Origin: Taudactylus pleione
Taxonomy: Eukaryota > Chordata > Amphibia > Anura > Myobatrachidae
DNA: 64,000 nt
Direction of reading: 5' to 3'
NCBI GenBank assembly: GCA_031769625.1
Contig: JAUIMM010001254.1
Span: forward strand, 248,001 to 312,000
Below are positions 21,201-34,513 of this stretch, one piece after another. The position numbers and the translations under genes are program-made. Under the pieces are notes generated by a model, which saw only the letters and a list, made by a program, of their open reading frames with translations, had not been told where the DNA came from and searched no databases. Positions within the stretch are counted from its first letter, which is position 1; the number at the start of each line of letters is the position of its first letter.

Positions 21201-24091
21201 GTATGAAAATTTACGTAAGCCCCGGACCTTAAAAATCGGCCAAAATTTTTTATTTCAAAAATCCCCAAATTCTGCTTAAAAATTTTGATACAACTTAAAA
21301 AAGATTTGCTGCGGTGACAGAAGTTGATTTTGGTGCTTAATTTTGACACAACTCACCAGAAATATATTTACCCGTATGAAAATTTACGTAAGCCCCGGAC
21401 CTTAAAAATCGGCCCAAAATTTTTTTTTTGAAATATCCCCAAATTCTGCTTAAAACTTTTGATACAACTTAAAAAAGATTTGCTGCGGTGACAGAAGTTG
21501 ATTTTGGTGCTTAATTTTGACACAACTCACCAGAAATATATTTACCCGTATGAAAATTTACGTAAGCCCCGGACCTTAAAAATCAGCCAAAATTTTTTAT
21601 TTCAAAAATCCCCAAATTCTGCTTAAAAATTTTGATACAACTTAAAAAAGATTTGCTGCGGTGACAGAAGTTGATTTTGGTGCTTAATTTTGACACAACT
21701 CACCAGAAATATATTTACCCGTATGAAAATTTACGTAAAACCCCGGACCTTAAAAATCGGCCAAAAAATTTTTTTTTCAAAAATCCCCAAATTCTGCTTA
21801 AAACTTTTGATACAACTTAAAAAAGATTTGCTGCGGTGACAGAAGTTGATTTTGGTGCTTAATTTTGACTCAACTCACCAGAAATATATTTACCCATATG
21901 AAAATTTACGTAAGCCCCGGACCTTAAAAATCGGCCAGAAATTTTTTTTTTCAAAAATCCCCAAATTCTGCTTAAAACTTTTGATACAACTTAAAAAAGA
22001 TTTGCTGCGGTGACAGAAGTTGATTTTGGTGCTTAATTTTGATACAACTCACCAGAAATATATTTACCCGTATGAAAATTTACGTAAGCCCTGGACCTTA
22101 GAAATCGGCCCCAAATTTTTTTTTTGAAATATCCCCAAATTCTGCTTAAAACTTTTGATACAACTTAAAAAAGATTTGCTGCGGTGACAGAAGTTGATTT
22201 TGGTGCTTAATTTTGATACAACTCACCAGAAATATATTTACCCGTATGAAAATTTACGTAAGCCCCGGACCTTAAAAATCGGCCCCAAATTTTTTTTTTC
22301 AAAAATCCCCAAATTCTGCTTAAAACTTTTGATACAACTTAAAAAAGATTTGTTGCGGTGACAGAAGTTGATTTTGGTGCTTAATATTGATACAACTCAC
22401 CAGAAATATATTTACCCGTATGAAAATTTACGTAAGCCCCGGACCTTAAAAAACGGCCCCAAATTTTTTTTTTCAAAAATCCCCAAATTCTGCTTAAAAC
22501 TTTTGATACAACTTAAAAAAGATTTGCTGCGGTGACAGAAGTTGATTTTGGTGCTTAATTTTGACACAACTCACCAGAAATATATTTACCCGTATGAAAA
22601 TTTACGTAAGCCCCGGACCTTAAAAATCAGGCCCAAATTTTTTATTTCAAAAATCCCCAAATTCTGCTTAAAACTTTTGATACAACTTAAAAAAGATTTG
22701 CTGCGGTGACAGAAGTTGATTTTGGTGCTTAATTTTGGTACAACTCACCAGAAATATATTACCCGTATGAAAATTTACGTAAGCCCCGGACATTACAAAA
22801 AATGGCCCTGAATTTTTTTTTTCAAAAATCCCCAAATTCTGCTTAAAACTTTTGATACAACTTAAAAAAGATTTGCTGCGGTGACAGAAGTTGATTTTGG
22901 TGCTTAATTTTGACACAACTCACCAGAAATATATTTACCCATATGAAAATTTACGTAAGCCCCGGACCTTAAAAATCAGCCAAAATTTTTTTTTTCAAAA
23001 ATCCCCAAATTCTGCTTAAAACTTTTGATACAACTTAAAAAAAATTTGCTGCGGTGACAGAAGTTGATTTTGGTGCTTCATTTTGACACAACTCATCAGA
23101 AAAATATTTACCCGTATGAAAATTTACGTAAGCCACGGACCTTAAAAATCGGGCAAAAATTTTTTTTTTCAAAAATCCCCAAATTCTGCTTAAAGCTTTT
23201 GATACAACTTAAAAAAGATTTGCTGCGGTGACAGAAGTTGATTTTGGTGCTTAATTTTGACACAACTCACCAGAAATATATTTACCCGTATGAAAATTTA
23301 CGTAAGCCCCGGAGCTTAAAAATCGGCCAAAAATTTTTTATTTCAAAAATCCCCAAATTCTGCTTAAAAATTTTGATACAACTTAAAAAAGATTTGCTGC
23401 GGTGACAGAAGTTGAATTTGGTGCTTAATTTTGATACAACTCACCAGAAATATATTTACCCGTATGAAAATTTACGTAAGCCCCGGACCTTAAAAAACGG
23501 CCCCAAATTTTTTTTTTCAAAAATCCCCAAATTCTGCTTAAAACTTTTGATACAACTTAAAAAAAATTTGCTGCGGTGACAGAAGTTGATTTTGGTGCTT
23601 AATTTTGACACAACTCACCAGAAATATATTTACCCGTATGAAAATTTACATAAGCCCCGGACCTTAAAAATCAGGCCCAAATTTTTTATTTCAAAAATCC
23701 CCAAATTCTGCTTAAAACTTTTGATACAACTTAAAAAAGATTTGCTGCGGTGACAGAAGTTGATTTTGGTGCTTAATTTTGACACAACTCACCAGAAATA
23801 TATTTACCCGTATGAAAATTTACGTAAGCCCCGGACCTTAAAAATCGGGCCAAAATTTTTTTTTTCAAAAATCCCCAAATTCTGCTTAAAACTTTTGATA
23901 CAACTTAAAAAAGATTTGCTGCGGTGACAGAAGTTGATTTTGGTGCTTAATTTTGACACAACTCACCAGAAATATATTTACCCGTATGAAAATTTACGTA
24001 AGCCCCGGACCTTAAAAATCGGCCCAAAATTTTTTTTTTCAAAAATTCCCAAATTCTGCTTAAAACTTTTGATACAACTTAAAAAAGATTT
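15229..24091. repeat. Mosaic satellite stretch (51 monomers) with partial higher-order repeats
   Basis: Segments resemble different neighbours. The series from about 15750 recurs from about 20965 (offset near 5212 bp) but with two monomers fewer around 17000. The series near 18390-18700 recurs near 22900-23220. The part near 18900-19420, including CTGCATTGACAG at about 19226, matches the 8.8-9.3 kb part of the first higher-order repeat. No single unit explains the whole stretch. Confidence 0.8.
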
Positions 24092-27000
24092 GCTGCGGTG
24101 ACAGAAGTTGATTTTGGTGCTTAATTTTGACACAACTCACCAGAAATATATTTACCCGTATGAAAATTTACGTAAGCCCCGGACCTTAAAAAACGGCCCC
24201 AAATTATTTTTTTCAAAAATCCCCAAATTCTGCTTAAAACTTTTGATACAACTTAAAAAAGATTTGCTGCGGTGACAGAAGTTGATTTTGGTGCTTAATT
24301 TTGACACAACTCACCAGAAATATATTTACCCGTATGAAAATTTACGTAAGCCCCGGACCTTAAAAATCGGCCAAAATTTTTTTTTTCAAAAAACCCCAAA
24401 TTCTGCTTAAAACTTTTGATACAACTTAAAAAAGATTTGCTGCGGTGACAGAAGTTGATTTTGGTGCTTAATTTTGACACAACTCACCAGAAATATATTT
24501 ACCCGTATGAAAATTTACGTAAGCCCCGGACCTTAAAAATCGGCCAAAAAATTTTTTTTTCAAAAATCCCCAAATTCTGCTTAAAACTTTTGATACAACT
24601 TAAAAAAGATTTGCTGCGGTGACAGAAGTTGATTTTGGTGCTTAATTTTGACTCAACTCACCAGAAATATATTTACCCATATGAAAATTTACGTAAGCCC
24701 CGGACCTTAAAAATCGGGCAAAAATTTTTTTTTTCAAATATCCCCAAATTCTGCTTAAAACTTTTGATACCTCTTAAAAAAGATTTGCTGCGGTGACAGA
24801 AGTTGATTTTGGTGCTTAATTTTGACACAACTCACCAGAAATATATTTACCCGTATGAAAATTTACGTAAGCCCCGGACCTTAAAAATCGGCCAAAAATT
24901 TTTTTTTCAAAAATTCCCAAATTCTGCTTAAAACTTTTGATACAACTTAAAAAAGATTTGCTGCGGTGACAGAAGTTGATTTTGGTGCTTAATTTTGATA
25001 CAACTCACCAGAAATATATTACCCGTATGAAAATTTACGTAAGCCCCGGACCTTAAAAAATGGCCCCGAATTTTTTTTTTCAAAAATCCCCAAATTCTGC
25101 TTAAAACTTTTGATACAACTTAAAAAAGATTTGCTGCGGTGACAGAAGTTGATTTTGGTCCTTAATTTTGACACAACTCACCAGAAATATATTTACCCGT
25201 ATGAAAATTTACGTAAGCCCCGGATCTTAAAAATCAGCCAAAATTTTTTTTTTCAAAAAACCCCAAATTCTGCTTAAAACTTTTGATACAACTTAAAAAA
25301 GATTTGCTGCGGTGACAGAAGTTGATTTTGGTGCTTAATTTTGACACAACTCACCAGAAATATATTTACACTTATGAAAATTTACGTAAGCCCCGGACCT
25401 TAAAAATAGGCCCAAAATTTTTTTTTTCAAAAATCCCCAAATTCTGCTTAAAACTTTTGATACAACTTAAAAAAGATTTGCTGCGGTGACAGAAGTTGAT
25501 TTTGGTGCTTAATTTTGACACAACTCACCAGAAATATATTTACCCGTATGAAAATTTACGTAAGCCCCGGACCTTAAAAATCGGCCAAAATTTTTTATTT
25601 CAAAAATCCCCAAATTCTGCTTAAAAATTTTGATACAACTTAAAAAAGATTTGCTGCGGTGACAGAAGTTGATTTTGGTGCTTAATGTTGACTCAACTCA
25701 CCAGAAATATATTTACCCATATGAAAATTTACGTAAGCCCCGGACCTTAAAAATTGGCCAGAAATTTTTTTTTTCAAAAATCCCCAAATTCTGCTTAAAA
25801 CTTTTGATACAACTTAAAAAAGATTTGCTGCGGTGACAGAAGTTGATTTTGGTGCTTAATTTTGATACAACTCACCAGAAATATATTTACCCGTATGAAA
25901 ATTTACGTAAGCCCCGGACCTTAAAAATCGGGCCAAAATTTTTTTTTTCAAAAATTCCCAAATTCTGCTTAAAACTTTTGATACAACTTAAAAAAGATTT
26001 GCTGCGGTGACAGAAGTTGATTTTGGTGCTTAATTTTGATACAACTCACCAGAAATATATTACCCGTATGAAAATTTACGTAAGCCCCGGACCTTAAAAA
26101 ATGGCCCCGAATTTTTTTTTTAAAAAATCCCCAAATTCTGCTTAAAACTTTTGATACAACTTAAAAAAGATTTGCTGCGGTGACAGAAGTTGATTTTGGT
26201 GCTTAATTTTGACACAACTCACCAGAAATATATTTACCCGTATGAAAATTTACGTAAGCCCCGGACCTTAAAAATCGGCCAAAATTTTTTATTTCAAAAA
26301 TCCCCAAATTCTGCTTAAAAATTTTGATACAACTTAAAAAAGATTTGCTGCGGTGACAGAAGTTGATTTTGGTGCTTAATTTTGACACAACTCACCAGAA
26401 ATATATTTACCCGTATGAAAATTTACGTAAGCCCCGGACCTTAAAAATCGGCCCAAAATTTTTTTTTTGAAATATCCCCAAATTCTGCTTAAAACTTTTG
26501 ATACAACTTAAAAAAGATTTGCTGCGGTGACAGAAGTTGATTTTGGTGCTTAATTTTGACACAACTCACCAGAAATATATTTACCCGTATGAAAATTTAC
26601 GTAAGCCCCGGACCTTAAAAATCGGCCAAAATTTTTTATTTCAAAAATCCCCAAATTCTGCTTAAAAATTTTGATACAACTTAAAAAAGATTTGCTGCGG
26701 TGACAGAAGTTGATTTTGGTGCTTAATTTTGACACAACTCACCAGAAATATATTTACCCGTATGAAAATTTACGTAAAACCCCGGACCTTAAAAATCGGC
26801 CAAAAAATTTTTTTTTCAAAAATCCCCAAATTCTGCTTAAAACTTTTGATACAACTTAAAAAAGATTTGCTGCGGTGACAGAAGTTGATTTTGGTGCTTA
26901 ATTTTGACTCAACTCACCAGAAATATATTTACCCATATGAAAATTTACGTAAGCCCCGGACCTTAAAAATCGGCCAGAAATTTTTTTTTTCAAAAATCCC

Positions 27001-30000
27001 CAAATTCTGCTTAAAACTTTTGATACAACTTAAAAAAGATTTGCTGCGGTGACAGAAGTTGATTTTGGTGCTTAATTTTGATACAACTCACCAGAAATAT
27101 ATTTACCCGTATGAAAATTTACGTAAGCCCCGGACCTTAAAAATCGGCCCCAAATTTTTTTTTTGAAATATCCCCAAATTCTGCTTAAAACTTTTGATAC
27201 AACTTAAAAAAGATTTGCTGCGGTGACAGAAGTTGATTTTGGTGCTTAATTTTGACACAACTCACCAGAAATATATTTACCCGTATGAAAATTTACGTAA
27301 GCCCCGGACCTTAAAAATCGGCCAAAATTTTTTATTTCAAAAATCCCCAAATTCTGCTTAAAAATTTTGATACAACTTAGAAAAGATTTGCTGCGGTGAC
27401 AGAAGTTGATTTTGGTGCTTAATTTTGACACAACTCACCAGAAATATATTTACCCGTATGAAAATTTACGTAAGCCCCGGACCTTAAAAATCGGCCAAAA
27501 TTTTTTTTTTCAAAAATCCCCAAATTCTGCTTAAAACTTTTGATACAACTTAAAAAAGATTTGCTGCGGTGACAGAAGTTGATTTTGGTGCTTAATTTTG
27601 ACTCAACTCACCAGAAATATATTTACCCATATGAAAATTTACGTAAGCCCCGGACCTTAAAAATCGGCCAGAAATTTTTTTTTTCAAAAATCCCCAAATT
27701 CTGCTTAAAACTTTTGATACAACTTAAAAAAGATTTGCTGCGGTGACAGAAGTTGATTTTGGTGCTTAATTTTGATACAACTCACCAGAAATATATTTAC
27801 CCGTATGAAAATTTACGTAAGCCCCGGACCTTAAAAATCGGCCCAAAATTTTTTTTTTCAAAAATCCCCAAATTCTGCTTAAAACTTTTGATACAACTTA
27901 AAAAAGATTTGCAGCGGTGACAGAAGTTGATTTTGGTGCTTAATTTTGATACAACTCACCAGAAATATATTTACCCGTATGAAAATTTACGTAAGCCCCG
28001 GACCTTAAAAATCGGCCCCAAATTTTTTTTTTCCAAAATCCCCAAATTCTGCTTAAAACTTTTGATACAACTTAAAAAAGATTTGTTGCGGTGACAGAAG
28101 TTGATTTTGGTGCTTAATTTTGATACAACTCACCAGAAATATATTTACCCGTATGAAAATTTACGTAAGCCCCGGACCTTAAAAATCAGGCCCAAATTTT
28201 TTATTTCAAAAATCCCCAAATTCTGCTTAAAACTTTTGATACAACTTAAAAAAGATTTGCTGCGGTGACAGAAGTTGATTTTGGTGCTTAATTTTGACAC
28301 AACTCACCAGAAATATATTTACCCATATGAAAATTTACGTAAGCCCCGGACCTTAAAAATCGGCCTAAAATTTTTTTTTTCAAAAATCCCCAAATTGTGC
28401 TTAAAACTTTTGATACAACTTAAAAAAGATTTGCTGCGGTGACAGAAGTTGATTTTGGTGCTTAATTTTGACACAACTCACCAGAAATATATTTACCCGT
28501 ATGAAAATTTACGTAAGCCCCGGACCTTAAAAATCGGCCCAAAATTTTTTTTTTTTTAAATTCCCAAATTCTGCTTAAAACTTTTGATACAACTTAAAAA
28601 AGATTTGCTGCGGTGACAGAAGTTGATTTTGGTGCTTAATTTTGACACAACTCACCAGAAATATATTTACCCGTATGAAAATTTACGTAAGCCCCGGACC
28701 TTAAAAATCGGCCAAAAATTTTTTTTTTCAAAAATCCCCAAATTCTGCTTAAAACTTTTGATACAACTTAAAAAAGATTTGCTGCAGTGACAGAAGTTGA
28801 TTTTGGTGCTTAATTTTGACTCAACTCACCAGAAATATATTTACCCATATGAAAATTTACGTAAGCCCCGGACCTTAAAAATCGGCCAGAAATTTTTTTT
28901 TCAAAAATCCCCAAATTCTGCTTAAAACTTTTGATACAACTTAAAAAAGATTTGCTGCGGTGACAGAAGTTGATTTTGGTGCTTAATGTTGACTCAACTC
29001 ACCAGAAATATATTTACCCATATGAAAATTTACGTAAGCCCCGGACCTTAAAAATTGGCCAGAAATTTTTTTTTTTCAAAAATCCCCAAATTCTGCTTAA
29101 AACTTTTGATACAACTTAAAAAAGATTTGCTGCGGTGACAGAAGTTGAATTTGGTGCTTAATTTTGATACAACTCACCAGAAATATATTTACCCGTATGA
29201 AAATTTACGTAAGCCCCGGACCTTAAAAATCGGGCCAAAATTTTTTTTTTCAAAAATTCCCAAATTCTGCTTAAAACTTTTGATACAACTTAAAAAAGAT
29301 TTGCTGCGGTGACAGAAGTTGATTTTGGTGCTTAATTTTGACACAACTCACCAGAAATATATTTACCCGTATGAAAATTTACGTAAGCCCCGGACCTTAA
29401 AAAACGGCCCCAAATTATTTTTTTCAAAAATCCCCAAATTCTGCTTAAAACTTTTGATACAACTTAAAAAAGATTTGCTGCGGTGACAGAAGTTGATTTT
29501 GGTGCTTAATTTTGACACAACTCACCAGAAATATATTTACCCGTATGAAAATTTACGTAAGCCCCGGACCTTAAAAATCGGCCAAAATTTTTTTTTTCAA
29601 AAAACCCCAAATTCTGCTTAAAACTTTTGATACAACTTAAAAAAGATTTGCTGCGGTGACAGAAGTTGATTTTGGTGCTTAATTTTGACACAACTCACCA
29701 GAAATATATTTACCCGTATGAAAATTTACGTAAGCCCCGGACCTTAAAAATCGGCCAAAAATTTTTTTTTTCAAAAATCCCCAAATTCTGCTTAAAACTT
29801 TTGATACAACTTAAAAAAGATTTGCTGCGGTGACAGAAGTTGATTTTGGTGCTTAATTTTGACTCAACTCACCAGAAATATATTTACCCATATGAAAATT
29901 TACGTAAGCCCCGGACCTTAAAAATCGGGCAAAAATTTTTTTTTTCAAATATCCCCAAATTCTGCTTAAAACTTTTGATACCTCTTAAAAAAGATTTGCT

Positions 30001-33000
30001 GCGGTGACAGAAGTTGATTTTGGTGCTTAATTTTGACACAACTCACCAGAAATATATTTACCCGTATGAAAATTTACGTAAGCCCCGGACCTTAAAAATC
30101 GGCCAAAAATTTTTTTTTCAAAAATTCCCAAATTCTGCTTAAAACTTTTGATACAACTTAAAAAAGATTTGCTGCGGTGACAGAAGTTGATTTTGGTGCT
30201 TAATTTTGATACAACTCACCAGAAATATATTACCCGTATGAAAATTTACGTAAGCCCCGGACCTTAAAAAATGGCCCCGAATTTTTTTTTTCAAAAATCC
30301 CCAAATTCTGCTTAAAACTTTTGATACAACTTAAAAAAGATTTGCTGCGGTGACAGAAGTTGATTTTGGTCCTTAATTTTGACACAACTCACCAGAAATA
30401 TATTTACCCGTATGAAAATTTACGTAAGCCCCGGATCTTAAAAATCAGCCAAAATTTTTTTTTTCAAAAAACCCCAAATTCTGCTTAAAACTTTTGATAC
30501 AACTTAAAAAAGATTTGCTGCGGTGACAGAAGTTGATTTTGGTGCTTAATTTTGACACAACTCACCAGAAATATATTTACCCGTATGAAAATTTACGTAA
30601 GCCCCGGACCTTAAAAATCGGCCCAAAATTTTTTTTTTCAAAAATCCCCAAATTCTGCTTAAAACTTTTGATACAACTTAAAAAAGATTTGCTGCGGTGA
30701 CAGAAGTTGATTTTGGTGCTTAATTTTGACACAACTCACCAGAAATATATTTACCCGTATGAAAATTTACGTAAGCCCCGGACCTTAAAAATCGGCCAAA
30801 ATTTTTTATTTCAAAAATCCCCAAATTCTGCTTAAAAATTTTGATACAACTTAAAAAAGATTTGCTGCGGTGACAGAAGTTGATTTTGGTGCTTAATGTT
30901 GACTCAACTCACCAGAAATATATTTACCCATATGAAAATTTACGTAAGCCCCGGACCTTAAAAATTGGCCAGAAATTTTTTTTTTCAAAAATCCCCAAAT
31001 TCTGCTTAAAACTTTTGATACAACTTAAAAAAGATTTGCTGCGGTGACAGAAGTTGATTTTGGTGCTTAATTTTGATACAACTCACCAGAAATATATTTA
31101 CCCGTATGAAAATTTACGTAAGCCCCGGACCTTAAAAATCGGGCCAAAATTTTTTTTTTCAAAAATTCCCAAATTCTGCTTAAAACTTTTGATACAACTT
31201 AAAAAAGATTTGCTGCGGTGACAGAAGTTGATTTTGGTGCTTAATTTTGATACAACTCACCAGAAATATATTACCCGTATGAAAATTTACGTAAGCCCCG
31301 GACCTTAAAAAATGGCCCCGAATTTTTTTTTTCAAAAATCCCCAAATTCTGCTTAAAACTTTTGATACAACTTAAAAAAGATTTGCTGCGGTGACAGAAG
31401 TTGATTTTGGTGCTTAATTTTGACACAACTCACCAGAAATATATTTACCCGTATGAAAATTTACGTAAGCCCCGGACCTTAAAAATCGGCCAAAATTTTT
31501 TATTTCAAAAATCCCCAAATTCTGCTTAAAAATTTTGATACAACTTAAAAAAGATTTGCTGCGGTGACAGAAGTTGATTTTGGTGCTTAATTTTGACACA
31601 ACTCACCAGAAATATATTTACCCGTATGAAAATTTACGTAAGCCCCGGACCTTAAAAATCGGCCCAAAATTTTTTTTTTTAAATATCCCCAAATTCTGCT
31701 TAAAACTTTTGATACAACTTAAAAAAGATTTGCTGCGGTGACAGAAGTTGATTTTGGTGCTTAATTTTGACACAACTCACCAGAAATATATTTACCCGTA
31801 TGAAAATTTACGTAAGCCCCGGACCTTAAAAATCGGCCAAAATTTTTTATTTCAAAAATCCCCAAATTCTGCTTAAAAATTTTGATACAACTTAAAAAAG
31901 ATTTGCTGCGGTGACAGAAGTTGATTTTGGTGCTTAATTTTGACACAACTCACCAGAAATATATTTACCCGTATGAAAATTTACGTAAAACCCCGGACCT
32001 TAAAAATCGGCCAAAAAATTTTTTTTTCAAAAATCCCCAAATTCTGCTTAAAACTTTTGATACAACTTAAAAAAGATTTGCTGCGGTGACAGAAGTTGAT
32101 TTTGGTGCTTAATTTTGACTCAACTCACCAGAAATATATTTACCCATATGAAAATTTACGTAAGCCCCGGACCTTAAAAATCGGCCAGAAATTTTTTTTT
32201 TCAAAAATCCCCAAATTCTGCTTAAAACTTTTGATACAACTTAAAAAAGATTTGCTGCGGTGACAGAAGTTGATTTTGGTGCTTAATTTTGATACAACTC
32301 ATCAGAAATATATTTACCCGTATGAAAATTTACGTAAGCCCCGGACCTTAAAAATCGGCCCCAAATTTTTTTTTTTAAATATCCCCAAATTCTGCTTAAA
32401 ACTTTTGATACAACTTAAAAAAGATTTGCTGCGGTGACAGAAGTTGATTTTGGTGCTTAATTTTGACACAACTCACCAGAAATATATTTACCCGTATGAA
32501 AATTTACGTAAGCCCCGGACCTTAAAAATCGGCCAAAATTTTTTATTTCAAAAATCCCCAAATTCTGCTTAAAAATTTTGATACAACTTAGAAAAGATTT
32601 GCTGCGGTGACAGAAGTTGATTTTGGTGCTTAATTTTGACACAACTCACCAGAAATATATTTACCCGTATGAAAATTTACGTAAGCCCCGGACCTTAAAA
32701 ATCGGCCAAAAATTTTTTTTTCAAAAATCCCCAAATTCTGCTTAAAACTTTTGATACAACTTAAAAAAGATTTGCTGCGGTGACAGAAGTTGATTTTGGT
32801 GCTTAATTTTGACTCAACTCACCAGAAATATATTTACCCATATGAAAATTTACGTAAGCCCCGGACCTTAAAAATCGGCCAGAAATTTTTTTTTTCAAAA
32901 ATCCCCAAATTCTGCTTAAAACTTTTGATACAACTTAAAAAAGATTTGCTGCGGTGACAGAAGTTGATTTTGGTGCTTAATTTTGATACAACTCACCAGA

Positions 33001-34513
33001 AATATATTTACCCGTATGAAAATTTACGTAAGCCCCGGACCTTAAAAATCGGCCCAAAATTTTTTTTTTCAAAAATCCCCAAATTCTGCTTAAAACTTTT
33101 GATACAACTTAAAAAAGATTTGCAGCGGTGACAGAAGTTGATTTTGGTGCTTAATTTTGATACAACTCACCAGAAATATATTTACCCGTATGAAAATTTA
33201 CGTAAGCCCCGGACCTTAAAAATCGGCCCCAAATTTTTTTTTTCCAAAATCCCCAAATTCTGCTTAAAACTTTTGATACAACTTAAAAAAGATTTGTTGC
33301 GGTGACAGAAGTTGATTTTGGTGCTTAATTTTGATACAACTCACCAGAAATATATTTACCCGTATGAAAATTTACGTAAGCCCCGGACCTTAAAAATCAG
33401 GCCCAAATTTTTTATTTCAAAAATCCCCAAATTCTGCTTAAAACTTTTGATACAACTTAAAAAAGATTTGCTGCGGTGACAGAAGTTGATTTTGGTGCTT
33501 AATTTTGACACAACTCACCAGAAATATATTTACCCATATGAAAATTTACGTAAGCCCCGGACCTTAAAAATCGGCCTAAAATTTTTTTTTTCAAAAATCC
33601 CCAAATTGTGCTTAAAACTTTTGATACAACTTAAAAAAGATTTGCTGCGGTGACAGAAGTTGATTTTGGTGCTTAATTTTGACACAACTCACCAGAAATA
33701 TATTTACCCGTATGAAAATTTACGTAAGCCCCGGACCTTAAAAATCGGCCCAAAATTTTTTTTTTTTTAAATTCCCAAATTCTGCTTAAAACTTTTGATA
33801 CAACTTAAAAAAGATTTGCTGCGGTGACAGAAGTTGATTTTGGTGCTTAATTTTGACACAACTCACCAGAAATATATTTACCCGTATGAAAATTTACGTA
33901 AGCCCCGGACCTTAAAAATCGGCCAAAAATTTTTTTTTTCAAAAATCCCCAAATTCTGCTTAAAACTTTTGATACAACTTAAAAAAGATTTGCTGCAGTG
34001 ACAGAAGTTGATTTTGGTGCTTAATTTTGACTCAACTCACCAGAAATATATTTACCCATATGAAAATTTACGTAAGCCCCGGACCTTAAAAATCGGCCAG
34101 AAATTTTTTTTTCAAAAATCCCCAAATTCTGCTTAAAACTTTTGATACAACTTAAAAAAGATTTGCTGCGGTGACAGAAGTTGATTTTGGTGCTTAATGT
34201 TGACTCAACTCACCAGAAATATATTTACCCATATGAAAATTTACGTAAGCCCCGGACCTTAAAAATTGGCCAGAAATTTTTTTTTTTCAAAAATCCCCAA
34301 ATTCTGCTTAAAACTTTTGATACAACTTAAAAAAGATTTGCTGCGGTGACAGAAGTTGATTTTGGTGCTTAATTTTGATACAACTCACCAGAAATATATT
34401 TACCCGTATGAAAATTTACGTAAGCCCCGGACCTTAAAAATCGGGCCAAAATTTTTTTTTTCAAAAATTCCCAAATTCTGCTTAAAACTTTTGATACAAC
34501 TTAAAAAAGATTT
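24092..34513. repeat. Higher-order repeat, tandem pair of 5211-bp units (30 monomers each)
   Basis: Units are 24092-29302 and 29303-34513. They share rare marks at an offset of exactly 5211 bp: GGTCCTTAA at 25160 and 30371, and GATACCTCTTA near 24766 and 29977. Differences are scattered single bases, for example the CACTTATG variant near 25369 that is absent at the matching place in unit 2. Confidence 0.92.
28085..28257. repeat. Hybrid monomer shared by five cassettes
   Basis: It starts GTTGCGG, carries GATACAAC in front and ATCAGGCCC in back. The same fusion starts at 33296, 39898, 42505 and 49454. At 10541, 14360, 17487, 22352 and 63697 the GTTGCGG monomer has a different back and is followed by a separate ATCAGG monomer, so this looks like a one-monomer deletion that was later amplified. 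Confidence 0.75.
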
